From NCBI GenBank assembly GCA_937915515.1, contig CALGIK010000257.1:1-5573 (forward strand): a stretch of 5,573 nucleotides of DNA, given 5' to 3'. Both the position numbers and the translations under genes were made by a program. Below are positions 1 to 5,573 of this stretch, in pieces (positions within the stretch are counted from its first letter, which is position 1; each line of letters starts with the position of its first letter). The notes below the pieces were generated by a model, which did not search any database, had not been told where the DNA came from, and worked only from the letters and a program-made list of their open reading frames with translations. Source of the DNA: an uncultured Clostridia bacterium. GTDB taxonomy: Bacteria > Bacillota > Clostridia > Christensenellales > CAG-314.

Positions 1-72
1 CTTGATTCTGATTTAAGAATGATACATTTTTAGGTTCGTCTCTAACTGTATCATTCTTAAATCAGAATCAAG
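1..72. repeat. Perfect inverted repeat, 25-bp arms, at window edge
   Basis: Bases 1-25 are the exact reverse complement of bases 48-72, separated by a 22-nt loop (26-47). The left arm begins at base 1, so the true repeat may extend beyond the window. The right arm and the loop read as normal permease coding sequence in the frame of the downstream gene. The left arm does not: it carries an in-frame TGA at 9-11 and polar residues where a membrane helix should be. The left arm is therefore probably a folded-back copy of the right arm, either a chimeric read or assembly artefact at a contig end or a real inversion junction. The U-tract expected of a terminator is absent. Confidence 0.95.
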
Positions 73-1322
73 CTCTGGTAGATTATGTTTTTGATAATAA
101 TATTCATTATTCGCCAATATACAAATATCAACTGACACAAACTGAAATGACAGGTTCTTTTGATTTTCTTTTAGAAAAAAAACAATATTATGTCAAAAAC
201 GAACCGTTAAGCAAAGAGGATTTGAATTTTCTGACATCAGCAACTAATGAATGTATCATTCCTGCATATGGATATAGAGCATACAATATATCTCTGCGAA
301 ATACTTTTGCCTGCTCAAATTTAAAACTGTCAGAAGCACAGAATACGAATACTTTAATATATAATACATCCGCAAACGGTTTATTGACTGTTAACGAAGA
401 TATCTGTGCGAAATTAGGCTTTTCGATCACGGGACGTTTACCGCAAAACAGAAATGAAATAGCTATTAACGAAACTTTATATAATACATACAGTTTAGAA
501 GGCATTATAGTACATACACTCGATGAAAATGGTATTATTAATAGTTTAACTTACGAAGTACACCGTTTTGAAGATGTAATAGGACGTCAAATAATTGTAA
601 ACCATACAGATACAGGAGGAGGAGACCAAAGTGTATATCAGAAAACAATTACCGGAATCATAGATACTAAATGTGACAGATATTATTATACTTATCAAGA
701 GATAGATAGTTATTGTCAAAAGCTTTTTGTCAGCGACGATTTTTTTGAAGAATACTCCTATGCATTTGTAGTTACATCAAATAATAAAATAGATTATAAG
801 TTTTTCATTGATAAAATAAACGAATATAATACTGATAAATACATTTTAAGGTTTGCAGGAGAGAATATTAATCATTTTTATGCTGCCGTTAGTATTGCTA
901 ATGATATGAGCGTATTCTTTATATATGTCAGTGCTTTATTTCTTATTTTTTCAATACTTTTTTTGTTAAAAGTTATTATAGACACTTTGGACAAAAAGAC
1001 AAAACAAATAGGCATATTAAAGTCTATAGGTATAGATTTTAATGGATTATTAAAAATTTTTTTCATACAAACTCTTTCGATATTACTACCAGCCTTTTTC
1101 TTATCGATTTTTACTACTTTGGTAGCAAATACGTTTTTAAACAATTTTGTTACAGGCATAGACGAACTCGCAAAATTCCCTATTTGGCAATTCAATCTCT
1201 TACCATTTCTGTTTGTGTTAATCATTTGCGTAGCAACAGCATTTTTAGGTTGTATTTTTCCTCTTATTAAGGCAGCAAAAAGAGCACCTGCGGAAACAAT
1301 ACGTAAAGGCCAAAGAAACTAA
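27..1322 (+). CDS. ABC transporter permease (MacB/FtsX type), 5'-truncated
   Basis: This is the C-terminal part of an ABC exporter permease of the inner membrane; the substrate is unknown. The first in-frame ATG is at 147 (391 residues) and has no ribosome binding site. Homology to the paralogue at 2481-5078 continues without gaps upstream to about base 27, so that ATG is internal. Counting from it, an extracellular MacB-periplasmic-core-like domain spans about 1-250 and shares paired motifs with the paralogue: FSITGRLPQNRNEIAI (from 92) against FSIIGSLPKSDNEVAL, and GIIDTK in both. Three membrane helices follow at about 255-278, 304-330 and 352-372. The cytoplasmic loop QIGILKSIG lies between the first two, and the tail PAETIRKG is typical of the FtsX family. 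The ATPase domain and first helix are absent, cut at the inverted repeat. The gene could be an edge-truncated intact gene or a pseudogene. Family assignment is secure; the true start is not visible. Confidence 0.88.
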   Translation, partial: FLGSSLTVSFLNQNQALVDYVFDNNIHYSPIYKYQLTQTEMTGSFDFLLEKKQYYVKNEPLSKEDLNFLTSATNECIIPAYGYRAYNISLRNTFACSNLKLSEAQNTNTLIYNTSANGLLTVNEDICAKLGFSITGRLPQNRNEIAINETLYNTYSLEGIIVHTLDENGIINSLTYEVHRFEDVIGRQIIVNHTDTGGGDQSVYQKTITGIIDTKCDRYYYTYQEIDSYCQKLFVSDDFFEEYSYAFVVTSNNKIDYKFFIDKINEYNTDKYILRFAGENINHFYAAVSIANDMSVFFIYVSALFLIFSILFLLKVIIDTLDKKTKQIGILKSIGIDFNGLLKIFFIQTLSILLPAFFLSIFTTLVANTFLNNFVTGIDELAKFPIWQFNLLPFLFVLIICVATAFLGCIFPLIKAAKRAPAETIRKGQRN

Positions 1323-1340
1323 TAATAATATTGTAAAGTT

Positions 1341-1375
1341 AAATGGCTTGTCTCATAAAATGAGGCAAGCCATTT
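1341..1375. terminator. Hairpin terminator, possibly bidirectional
   Basis: Arms 1341-1355 and 1361-1375 form a 15-bp stem (14 Watson-Crick pairs and one G-U pair, 1351 with 1365) around a 5-nt TAAAA loop. The stem begins 18 bases after the permease stop codon. Both sides are A/T-rich (AAAT before, ATTT after), but neither strand has a long T tract. It best fits as terminator of the + strand permease gene. It may also end the convergent secreted-protein transcript, whose stop lies about 130 bases to the right. Confidence 0.75.
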
Positions 1376-1489
1376 CTTCGGTAAATTATCAACCGACGAT
1401 TCGGAGGATTTATCATATTATGTAAAAATAATATAGGATTCAGTGACAATTTTGTTCTTAATTGTTTAATGTTTATGCTATAAATCTTA

Positions 1490-1535
1490 CTTTGGCAGTG
1501 GATCGCCTACGCCTTTGGCAGTGGATCGCCTACGC
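1490..1535. repeat. Exact 23-bp tandem duplication
   Basis: Two identical adjacent 23-bp units lie at 1490-1512 and 1513-1535, each beginning CTTTGGCAGTGG on the + strand. They are at the 3' end of the secreted-protein gene, which is on the - strand. Because 23 is not a multiple of three, the second unit met by the ribosome is read in a shifted frame and supplies a new TAG stop. With one copy removed the protein would end in PLPK followed by TAA; with two copies it ends PLPKA then TAG. The copies show no divergence, suggesting a recent event or an assembly error. Confidence 0.95.
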
Positions 1536-2283
1536 CGAATGAAAAACGGACATCAGAAGCTGATACATTGCTGTTGGATGTTTTTAAGAAGCACCGGCTA
1601 TTACCCACCCTTAAATCAAATCTAACTCCGTTTATAGATACGTAAGTTGAAAAGTAAAACAGCAAAGGAATATCCACATCAATATCGGCTAAAATACCTT
1701 TATATTCTATTGTTGCTCGTACTGAATGTCCAACTCCAGAATTATGGTTCCAAGTAAAGTTGTCATCACCATAGCTAGTTGGAACGTATCCATCGAAATA
1801 ATCTAGTTTGTCTACACAAAGGTATTTAGATGGCCAACTATCACATAGATGCGGAATATGCCCAGGTCTAATCCATTCATATTCTATATAATAAAGATCA
1901 GAATATGAATTTGTAATGCTAGAATATGATTGACCGCAAGTATACCAAGGAGTACATGCATTTTGTTCTAACCCCAAATCATAACTAGGAAAAACATGTT
2001 CAACATAATGTGTCCCCATAGGATAAAAAGTGACCCAATTGTTAGATAATCGTAATTCAGTTCCGTTACTCCCTACCGTCCATGTGAATACCACGACTTG
2101 ATTATATGATGTCATATTAATATCACAAGTAGGAATATTAACATTGCTGGCAAGCTTGGTATTTGTGCTTTCAATATGATTCGCTTCAACAGCCTTAGTT
2201 TGAGCATTTGCAGATGCAAATACAAAATTAAAACAAATTGTAAGCATCATAACCAAAGCAATAATTGTTAACTTTTTTTTCAT
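1507..2283 (-). CDS. Secreted protein of unknown function, six mature cysteines
   Basis: I do not recognise this 258-residue protein. It starts with a classic Sec signal peptide: MKKK, then a hydrophobic core at about 5-22, then a likely signal peptidase I site after ANA at 25-27. No lipobox is visible, since the core cysteine C17 lies inside the helix. The mature part is rich in aromatic and polar residues, with no further membrane segment, and has cysteines at 53, 110, 116, 147, 156 and 231. These could form three disulfides. The predicted look is a small beta-rich extracellular domain. The start is supported by GGAGG six bases upstream of the ATG. The gene runs divergently from the intact ABC exporter and convergently with the truncated one. 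The last residue and stop come from a 23-bp duplication, so the ancestral protein probably ended at K257. Function could be effector, exporter partner or surface protein; the sequence does not decide. Confidence 0.85.
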   Translation of the reverse strand: MKKKLTIIALVMMLTICFNFVFASANAQTKAVEANHIESTNTKLASNVNIPTCDINMTSYNQVVVFTWTVGSNGTELRLSNNWVTFYPMGTHYVEHVFPSYDLGLEQNACTPWYTCGQSYSSITNSYSDLYYIEYEWIRPGHIPHLCDSWPSKYLCVDKLDYFDGYVPTSYGDDNFTWNHNSGVGHSVRATIEYKGILADIDVDIPLLFYFSTYVSINGVRFDLRVGNSRCFLKTSNSNVSASDVRFSFGVGDPLPKA

Positions 2284-2289
2284 TATAAA

Positions 2290-2294
2290 CCTCC
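2290..2294 (-). promoter_or_regulatory. Ribosome binding site of the secreted-protein gene
   Basis: On the - strand this reads GGAGG, six bases before the ATG whose complement is at 2281-2283. The consensus sequence and optimal spacing fix the start of the signal peptide. Confidence 0.85.
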
Positions 2295-2327
2295 ATTATT
2301 TTTAGTATTGTCACCAACCCTAAGCAT

Positions 2328-2355
2328 ATTGTATACTAAAATTTGAAATTTGCAA
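2328..2355 (-). promoter_or_regulatory. Candidate promoter for the secreted-protein gene
   Basis: On the - strand a -35-like TTGCAA (2350-2355) and a -10-like TACAAT (2328-2333, one mismatch to TATAAT) are separated by 16 bp. The -10 box lies about 45 bases before the start codon. This is a sigma-A-type match by eye in AT-rich DNA, so chance matches are possible, but position and spacing fit well. Confidence 0.55.
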
Positions 2356-2421
2356 TAGTTTTTGCGATAATTTTATATAAAATTATATTGTGTTTATTAT
2401 CTAAAATTTGTGTTAAATATA

Positions 2422-2449
2422 TTGTAATAAAATTTTTGTATGATATACT
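2422..2449 (+). promoter_or_regulatory. Candidate extended -10 promoter for the ABC exporter
   Basis: TTGTAA (2422-2427) and TATACT (2444-2449) are separated by 16 bp. The -10 box is preceded by TGA at 2441-2443, giving an extended -10 element. The ATPase-permease start codon is about 30 bases downstream, leaving a short leader. Together with the - strand candidate at 2328-2355 this makes the intergenic region a divergent promoter pair, with the two -35 boxes about 66 bp apart. Confidence 0.55.
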
Positions 2450-2470
2450 AAAACTGTAAGTATACATAAT

Positions 2471-2474
2471 GAGG
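2471..2474 (+). promoter_or_regulatory. Ribosome binding site that decides the ABC exporter start
   Basis: GAGG at 2471-2474 lies six bases before the ATG at 2481. An earlier in-frame ATG at 2469 overlaps this site and has no ribosome binding site of its own. The start at 2481 also gives the usual N-terminus of this ATPase family (MKITNLVKTY), so it is preferred. Confidence 0.8.
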
Positions 2475-2480
2475 TATATT

Positions 2481-5078
2481 ATGAAAATTACAAACCTTGT
2501 AAAGACGTACAAAATAAAAAAAGGCAACTCTGTCAGGGCGGTTGACAACATAAGCTTTGATTTGCCCAACAGCGGCATGGTGTTTCTGCTCGGCAAAAGC
2601 GGCAGCGGTAAAACAACGTTGCTTAATTTGTTAGGTGGGCTTGATTTTGCCGACAGCGGCGACATTGTCTACGAGGACAAGTCTCTTAAAAACTTTTCTG
2701 CAAAGGAGTTGGACAGTTACCGAAACACCTATTGCGGTTTTGTATTTCAGGATTATAATTTGCTCCCCGAGTTTACTGTGAAGGAAAATATAGCCTTATC
2801 CTTACAGATTCAAGGGAAATCGCCTACTGACGAAGAAATTTCCGTTGCTTTAAAAGAAGTAGACTTAGAAGGGTACGAAAACCGCAAAATCACCGAGCTT
2901 TCGGGCGGACAAAAACAGAGAATAGCTATTGTTAGAGCACTAATTAAAAACCCTAAAATACTGTTTGCCGACGAACCCACAGGTGCACTCGACAGCGCAA
3001 CCGGCGACGATATATTAAATATACTCAAAAAACTTTCCAAGGACAAACTTGTCATAGTAGTCTCTCACGACAGGGAGTATGCGCAAAAATACGCTGATCG
3101 TATTATAGAATTAAAAGACGGCAAGATAATTTCCGACACTGATACAAATTTTATTCAATGTAAAAATGAAAGTACATACAAATCGATTAAATCAGGCATG
3201 CCACTTAAAGCAGCATTAAGGATAGGAATCAGCAATTTTAGACTGCATCCAATTAAGTTTATCGTTACAATCATTCTTTCGGTTATAGCATTTTCGCTTT
3301 TCGGCGTGGCATTTTCAATGCGCACTTCTAACGAAGACAGTATACTTACAAATTCGCTTATTGACAACAATATAAATTATGTCACTTATGAAAGACTGTA
3401 TCTAAAAAACGAAGCCAAAACAGTACTTAACAGTCGAGATACTGATATAGCTCTTTTATCACTTCAAACCGGATTAACTTATTCACCAATAAGATTTGAC
3501 GATTATGAGATAGAAAGTTTTTTTGACCTTTCTGCGTTAGAAAATGCATATTATGCGATTATGCCCTCAGGCGCAACATACTTTTCTCTTTCGCAAGCAG
3601 AGAATTTCGGTTTTTCTATTATAGGCAGTTTACCTAAATCTGACAATGAAGTCGCCTTAACGTATTTTACAGCTTCTTTGTTTATAAGATCGGGACTAGC
3701 TGAAAATGATAATGTTACAATAATAGATAATGAAAGAGATTTGATAAATAAGCAGATAACAATTAACGGCAGCATATTTACGGTAGTAGGTATTATTGAC
3801 ACCAAATTAGATTCTTCTCGATATGAAGTTTTAAAAGACACGCCTATGAATTTTGAAAGTACACTTATCAATGAATATAAGTCTATTTTATGTTATTCGA
3901 TGCACAACGTTTTGATCTTTAATCAAAGCTGTTTTAATGCTCAATCAGACAGTATATCATTGACTCAAGACTTTTATATTCCTACTATATCGATACATTA
4001 CCAACCTAATATTGCATTGAAAGCCGAAAATGCAAATATTCAAAAAAGCTTTATAAACGATATAGATATATCAAAGCCATATATTTTATTAAGCTCTTAT
4101 AATATCTATTTAGCTCTAAAGGATATTTCTTGTCAGCAAATATACAATCAGGAGACTTATTACAGTTTTGGAAATTTGTATAATGCTTATCAAAAAGATT
4201 ATATAAACAGTATTATCGATCAAGAATATCAAATAGCCGTCGGCAACGGATACAGCGGAAGCAAAGAAGAATATAAAAATTACATAATATCATATAAAAA
4301 TAATCAGTATGGCAAAAATTATGAACAGTTGCTCTTGCAAGCTTTTGATCAGTTCAAGACCGAATACGAAATTCCTTTGAATATAGAGATTAAATTAAGC
4401 ATGTCTAAATTTGATCATGAATTAAACATTTTTCTAGGTGGTTTTTTTGCGTCGAGTACCTATACAAATGACGAAGTCATATTATTTGACAATACATCAT
4501 TCGAAACAATCTCAAATTACTACGACGGAGTTTTTAATATTGCAATTGCGCCTTTTGATTTCGGCAAGAATTCAGCAAAAGATTTGTTACTGATAAAAAT
4601 AGACGAAAATTTCGGTTTTGGTTTTACAAACTATGTAATTACCTCGTTGGAGGATTTTCGTCCTAATTTAGAAAAGCTAATAAATATCTTCGGTATAATA
4701 TCTTTAGTTTTGGCGGCTTTCTCGATAGCGCTTTTTGTTTATTTCATATCGACAAGCATTTTAGATAAATCATATACAATAGGCATATTAAGAGTATTAG
4801 GGTGCAAAGCGTTTGACGTTATTACCGTTTTTATTATAGAATCACTCTTGTTGGGTATTTTGACTGTAATCTTTTCAGAATTAGGGACATTTATTATTTG
4901 TACAGCAATAAACGGTTTTCTTTTGGCAAAAACAGGACTTTTGATTACAATTTTAAATGCTAATATTTTTGTTTTCCTTAGTATATTCGGTATTATTATA
5001 ACAATTGCTGTCCTTTCCGGAATCTTATCAACAGCTAAATTGATTAAAAGTATGCCTCTTGATTTTCTAAAGAATTAG
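2481..5078 (+). CDS. ABC exporter, ATPase-permease fusion (MacB-like)
   Basis: This 865-residue protein joins an ABC ATPase to an FtsX-type permease, as in MacB. Visible ATPase motifs are Walker A GKSGSGKT (38-45), Q-loop Q90 in FQDYNLLPEFTV, signature LSGGQKQ (140-146), Walker B ILFADEP (160-166) with catalytic E165, D-loop ALDS (169-172) and H196. All are intact, so it should be active. A helix at about 260-280 is followed by a roughly 450-residue extracellular domain, then helices at about 735-757, 779-807 and 829-849. The loop GILRVLG is the family's cytoplasmic coupling segment. By family it would act as a dimer, using ATP for mechanotransmission or extrusion of peptides, lipids or antibiotics; the substrate is unknown. 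Compared with the truncated paralogue upstream it has about 180 more extracellular residues, including a polar Tyr/Asn/Gln/Lys-rich stretch at about 555-633. No accessory MacA-like gene or two-component system is visible in the window. Confidence 0.92.
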   Translation: MKITNLVKTYKIKKGNSVRAVDNISFDLPNSGMVFLLGKSGSGKTTLLNLLGGLDFADSGDIVYEDKSLKNFSAKELDSYRNTYCGFVFQDYNLLPEFTVKENIALSLQIQGKSPTDEEISVALKEVDLEGYENRKITELSGGQKQRIAIVRALIKNPKILFADEPTGALDSATGDDILNILKKLSKDKLVIVVSHDREYAQKYADRIIELKDGKIISDTDTNFIQCKNESTYKSIKSGMPLKAALRIGISNFRLHPIKFIVTIILSVIAFSLFGVAFSMRTSNEDSILTNSLIDNNINYVTYERLYLKNEAKTVLNSRDTDIALLSLQTGLTYSPIRFDDYEIESFFDLSALENAYYAIMPSGATYFSLSQAENFGFSIIGSLPKSDNEVALTYFTASLFIRSGLAENDNVTIIDNERDLINKQITINGSIFTVVGIIDTKLDSSRYEVLKDTPMNFESTLINEYKSILCYSMHNVLIFNQSCFNAQSDSISLTQDFYIPTISIHYQPNIALKAENANIQKSFINDIDISKPYILLSSYNIYLALKDISCQQIYNQETYYSFGNLYNAYQKDYINSIIDQEYQIAVGNGYSGSKEEYKNYIISYKNNQYGKNYEQLLLQAFDQFKTEYEIPLNIEIKLSMSKFDHELNIFLGGFFASSTYTNDEVILFDNTSFETISNYYDGVFNIAIAPFDFGKNSAKDLLLIKIDENFGFGFTNYVITSLEDFRPNLEKLINIFGIISLVLAAFSIALFVYFISTSILDKSYTIGILRVLGCKAFDVITVFIIESLLLGILTVIFSELGTFIICTAINGFLLAKTGLLITILNANIFVFLSIFGIIITIAVLSGILSTAKLIKSMPLDFLKN

Positions 5079-5107
5079 CAATCTATATTTTAATAAAGCA
5101 CGATAAT

Positions 5108-5139
5108 AAAAAAGTTCATCAGTTATGACGGACATTTTT
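5108..5139. terminator. Possible bidirectional terminator between convergent genes
   Basis: A run of six A's (5108-5113) and a run of five T's (5135-5139) flank a weak imperfect hairpin. GTTC at 5114-5117 pairs with GGAC at 5130-5133 (one G-U pair), with AT/AT pairing inside. It lies in the 69-base gap between the convergent stops of the ABC exporter and mgtE, where a shared terminator is expected. The stem is short with an unpaired bulge, so strength is uncertain. Confidence 0.4.
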
Positions 5140-5147
5140 GTTTTGTT

Positions 5148-5573
5148 TTAGCTTAGCATCGGATAAAGTTTGCCTAAAATTGCTATTGCCATACTGCAGT
5201 AAATTGAAAGGGACAGGGCATCAACAATTGTAGTGATAAAAGGGCTGGCAACAACGGCGGGGTCAAGTTTGCAAACTTTAGCAATTATAGGTAAAATGCA
5301 GCCAACAACTTTAGCTAAAAATGCCGTCGTAAACATTGTCAAACATACTACCAACGCAACCAGATAACCATTTTCTATATCATACAATTTATCTATTGTC
5401 ATAAGTTTTATAAAGGTAGCGATAGCAAGCGTAATGCCCATTATAACCGCCACACGCATTTCTTTCCAAAGCACCTTAAAAAAATCTTTTATTCTTATTT
5501 CGCCCAGAGCGATGCCTCGAATAATAGTGACGGCTGATTGACTGCCTGCGTTTTCGCCCGTATCCATAAGCAT
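5148..5573 (-). CDS. mgtE: MgtE magnesium transporter, C-terminal membrane domain (partial)
   Basis: These 141 residues are the end of an MgtE-type (SLC41-like) magnesium channel of the cytoplasmic membrane. The gene continues past the right edge, so the cytoplasmic N and CBS domains and the first helices are not seen; the ATG at the edge is internal. Recognisable family segments are MDTGENAGSQ (3-12) followed by IIRGIALGEI, the cytoplasmic connector with KVLWKEMRVA, and DPAVVASPFITTIVDA (104-119). D118 aligns with the magnesium-coordinating aspartate of the last helix (D432 in the Thermus protein, from recalled family knowledge). Membrane helices lie at about 41-60, 69-97 and 110-136. The usual GGN of the first motif is GEN here. 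The gene is convergent with the ABC exporter, so it is not in its operon. Any magnesium riboswitch would be upstream, outside the window. Confidence 0.93.
   Translation of the reverse strand: MLMDTGENAGSQSAVTIIRGIALGEIRIKDFFKVLWKEMRVAVIMGITLAIATFIKLMTIDKLYDIENGYLVALVVCLTMFTTAFLAKVVGCILPIIAKVCKLDPAVVASPFITTIVDALSLSIYCSMAIAILGKLYPMLS

Noticed and set aside
1..72. Inverted repeat as a transcription terminator or transposon end
   Set aside because: It lies inside coding sequence, has no T tract, no target-site duplication and no transposase gene nearby. The loop and right arm are ordinary permease codons.
147..149. ATG at 147 as the true start of the first ABC protein
   Set aside because: It has no ribosome binding site, and coding homology to the intact paralogue continues upstream to about base 27. 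It is an internal methionine or, at best, a secondary start.
188..505. Open frame on the - strand opposite the first ABC gene
   Set aside because: It is antisense to a frame with clear family homology and has no recognisable protein features. The same applies to the - strand frames at 878-1225, 2810-3055, 3155-3370 and 3551-3871.
1376..1404. Alternative small stems TCGGT/ACCGA and CCGA/TCGG as a riboswitch or attenuator
   Set aside because: The stems are only 4-5 bp and no gene follows on the + strand for a leader to control.
1403..1424. Small gene behind a GGAGG sequence downstream of the terminator
   Set aside because: The ATG after the GGAGG is 12 bases away and is followed immediately by TAA, so nothing is encoded.
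1490..1535. Start of a CRISPR array
   Set aside because: There are only two units, directly adjacent with no spacer, and they lie inside a coding region.
2336..2665. Open frame on the - strand across the divergent promoter region
   Set aside because: It overlaps the conserved ATPase N-terminus and both predicted promoters, and it looks like a low-complexity chance frame.

Overview
This AT-rich window, with short intergenic gaps, GGAGG-type ribosome binding sites and near-consensus sigma-A-like promoters, looks like a Firmicute, probably one of the Clostridia. It could be a metagenome contig. Organism identity is inferred from composition and gene content only.

Layout, left to right. (1) Positions 1-72 form a perfect inverted repeat with 25-bp arms and a 22-nt loop, lying against the window edge. 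(2) Positions 27-1322 (+) hold the C-terminal part of a MacB/FtsX-type ABC exporter permease. Its N-terminal ATPase and first membrane helix are missing, and the break falls at the inner edge of the left arm of the repeat. A hairpin terminator follows at 1341-1375. (3) Positions 1507-2283 (-) encode an unrecognised secreted protein with a Sec signal peptide and six cysteines in the mature part. Its 3' end carries an exact 23-bp tandem duplication that has replaced the stop codon. (4) Positions 2284-2480 are a divergent promoter region. (5) Positions 2481-5078 (+) encode an intact 865-residue ATPase-permease fusion, a paralogue of gene 1 with a much larger extracellular domain. (6) After a possible bidirectional terminator, 5148-5573 (-) is the C-terminal membrane domain of an MgtE-type magnesium transporter, which runs off the right edge.

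How the genes may work together. The two ABC proteins share the design of MacB-like and antimicrobial-peptide-resistance exporters: N-terminal ATPase (seen only in the second), one membrane helix, a large outside domain, then three helices. The orphan secreted protein is transcribed divergently from the intact exporter, so the two could be co-controlled. A role for it as exporter partner, substrate or effector is only a hypothesis. MgtE appears to be an unrelated housekeeping neighbour.
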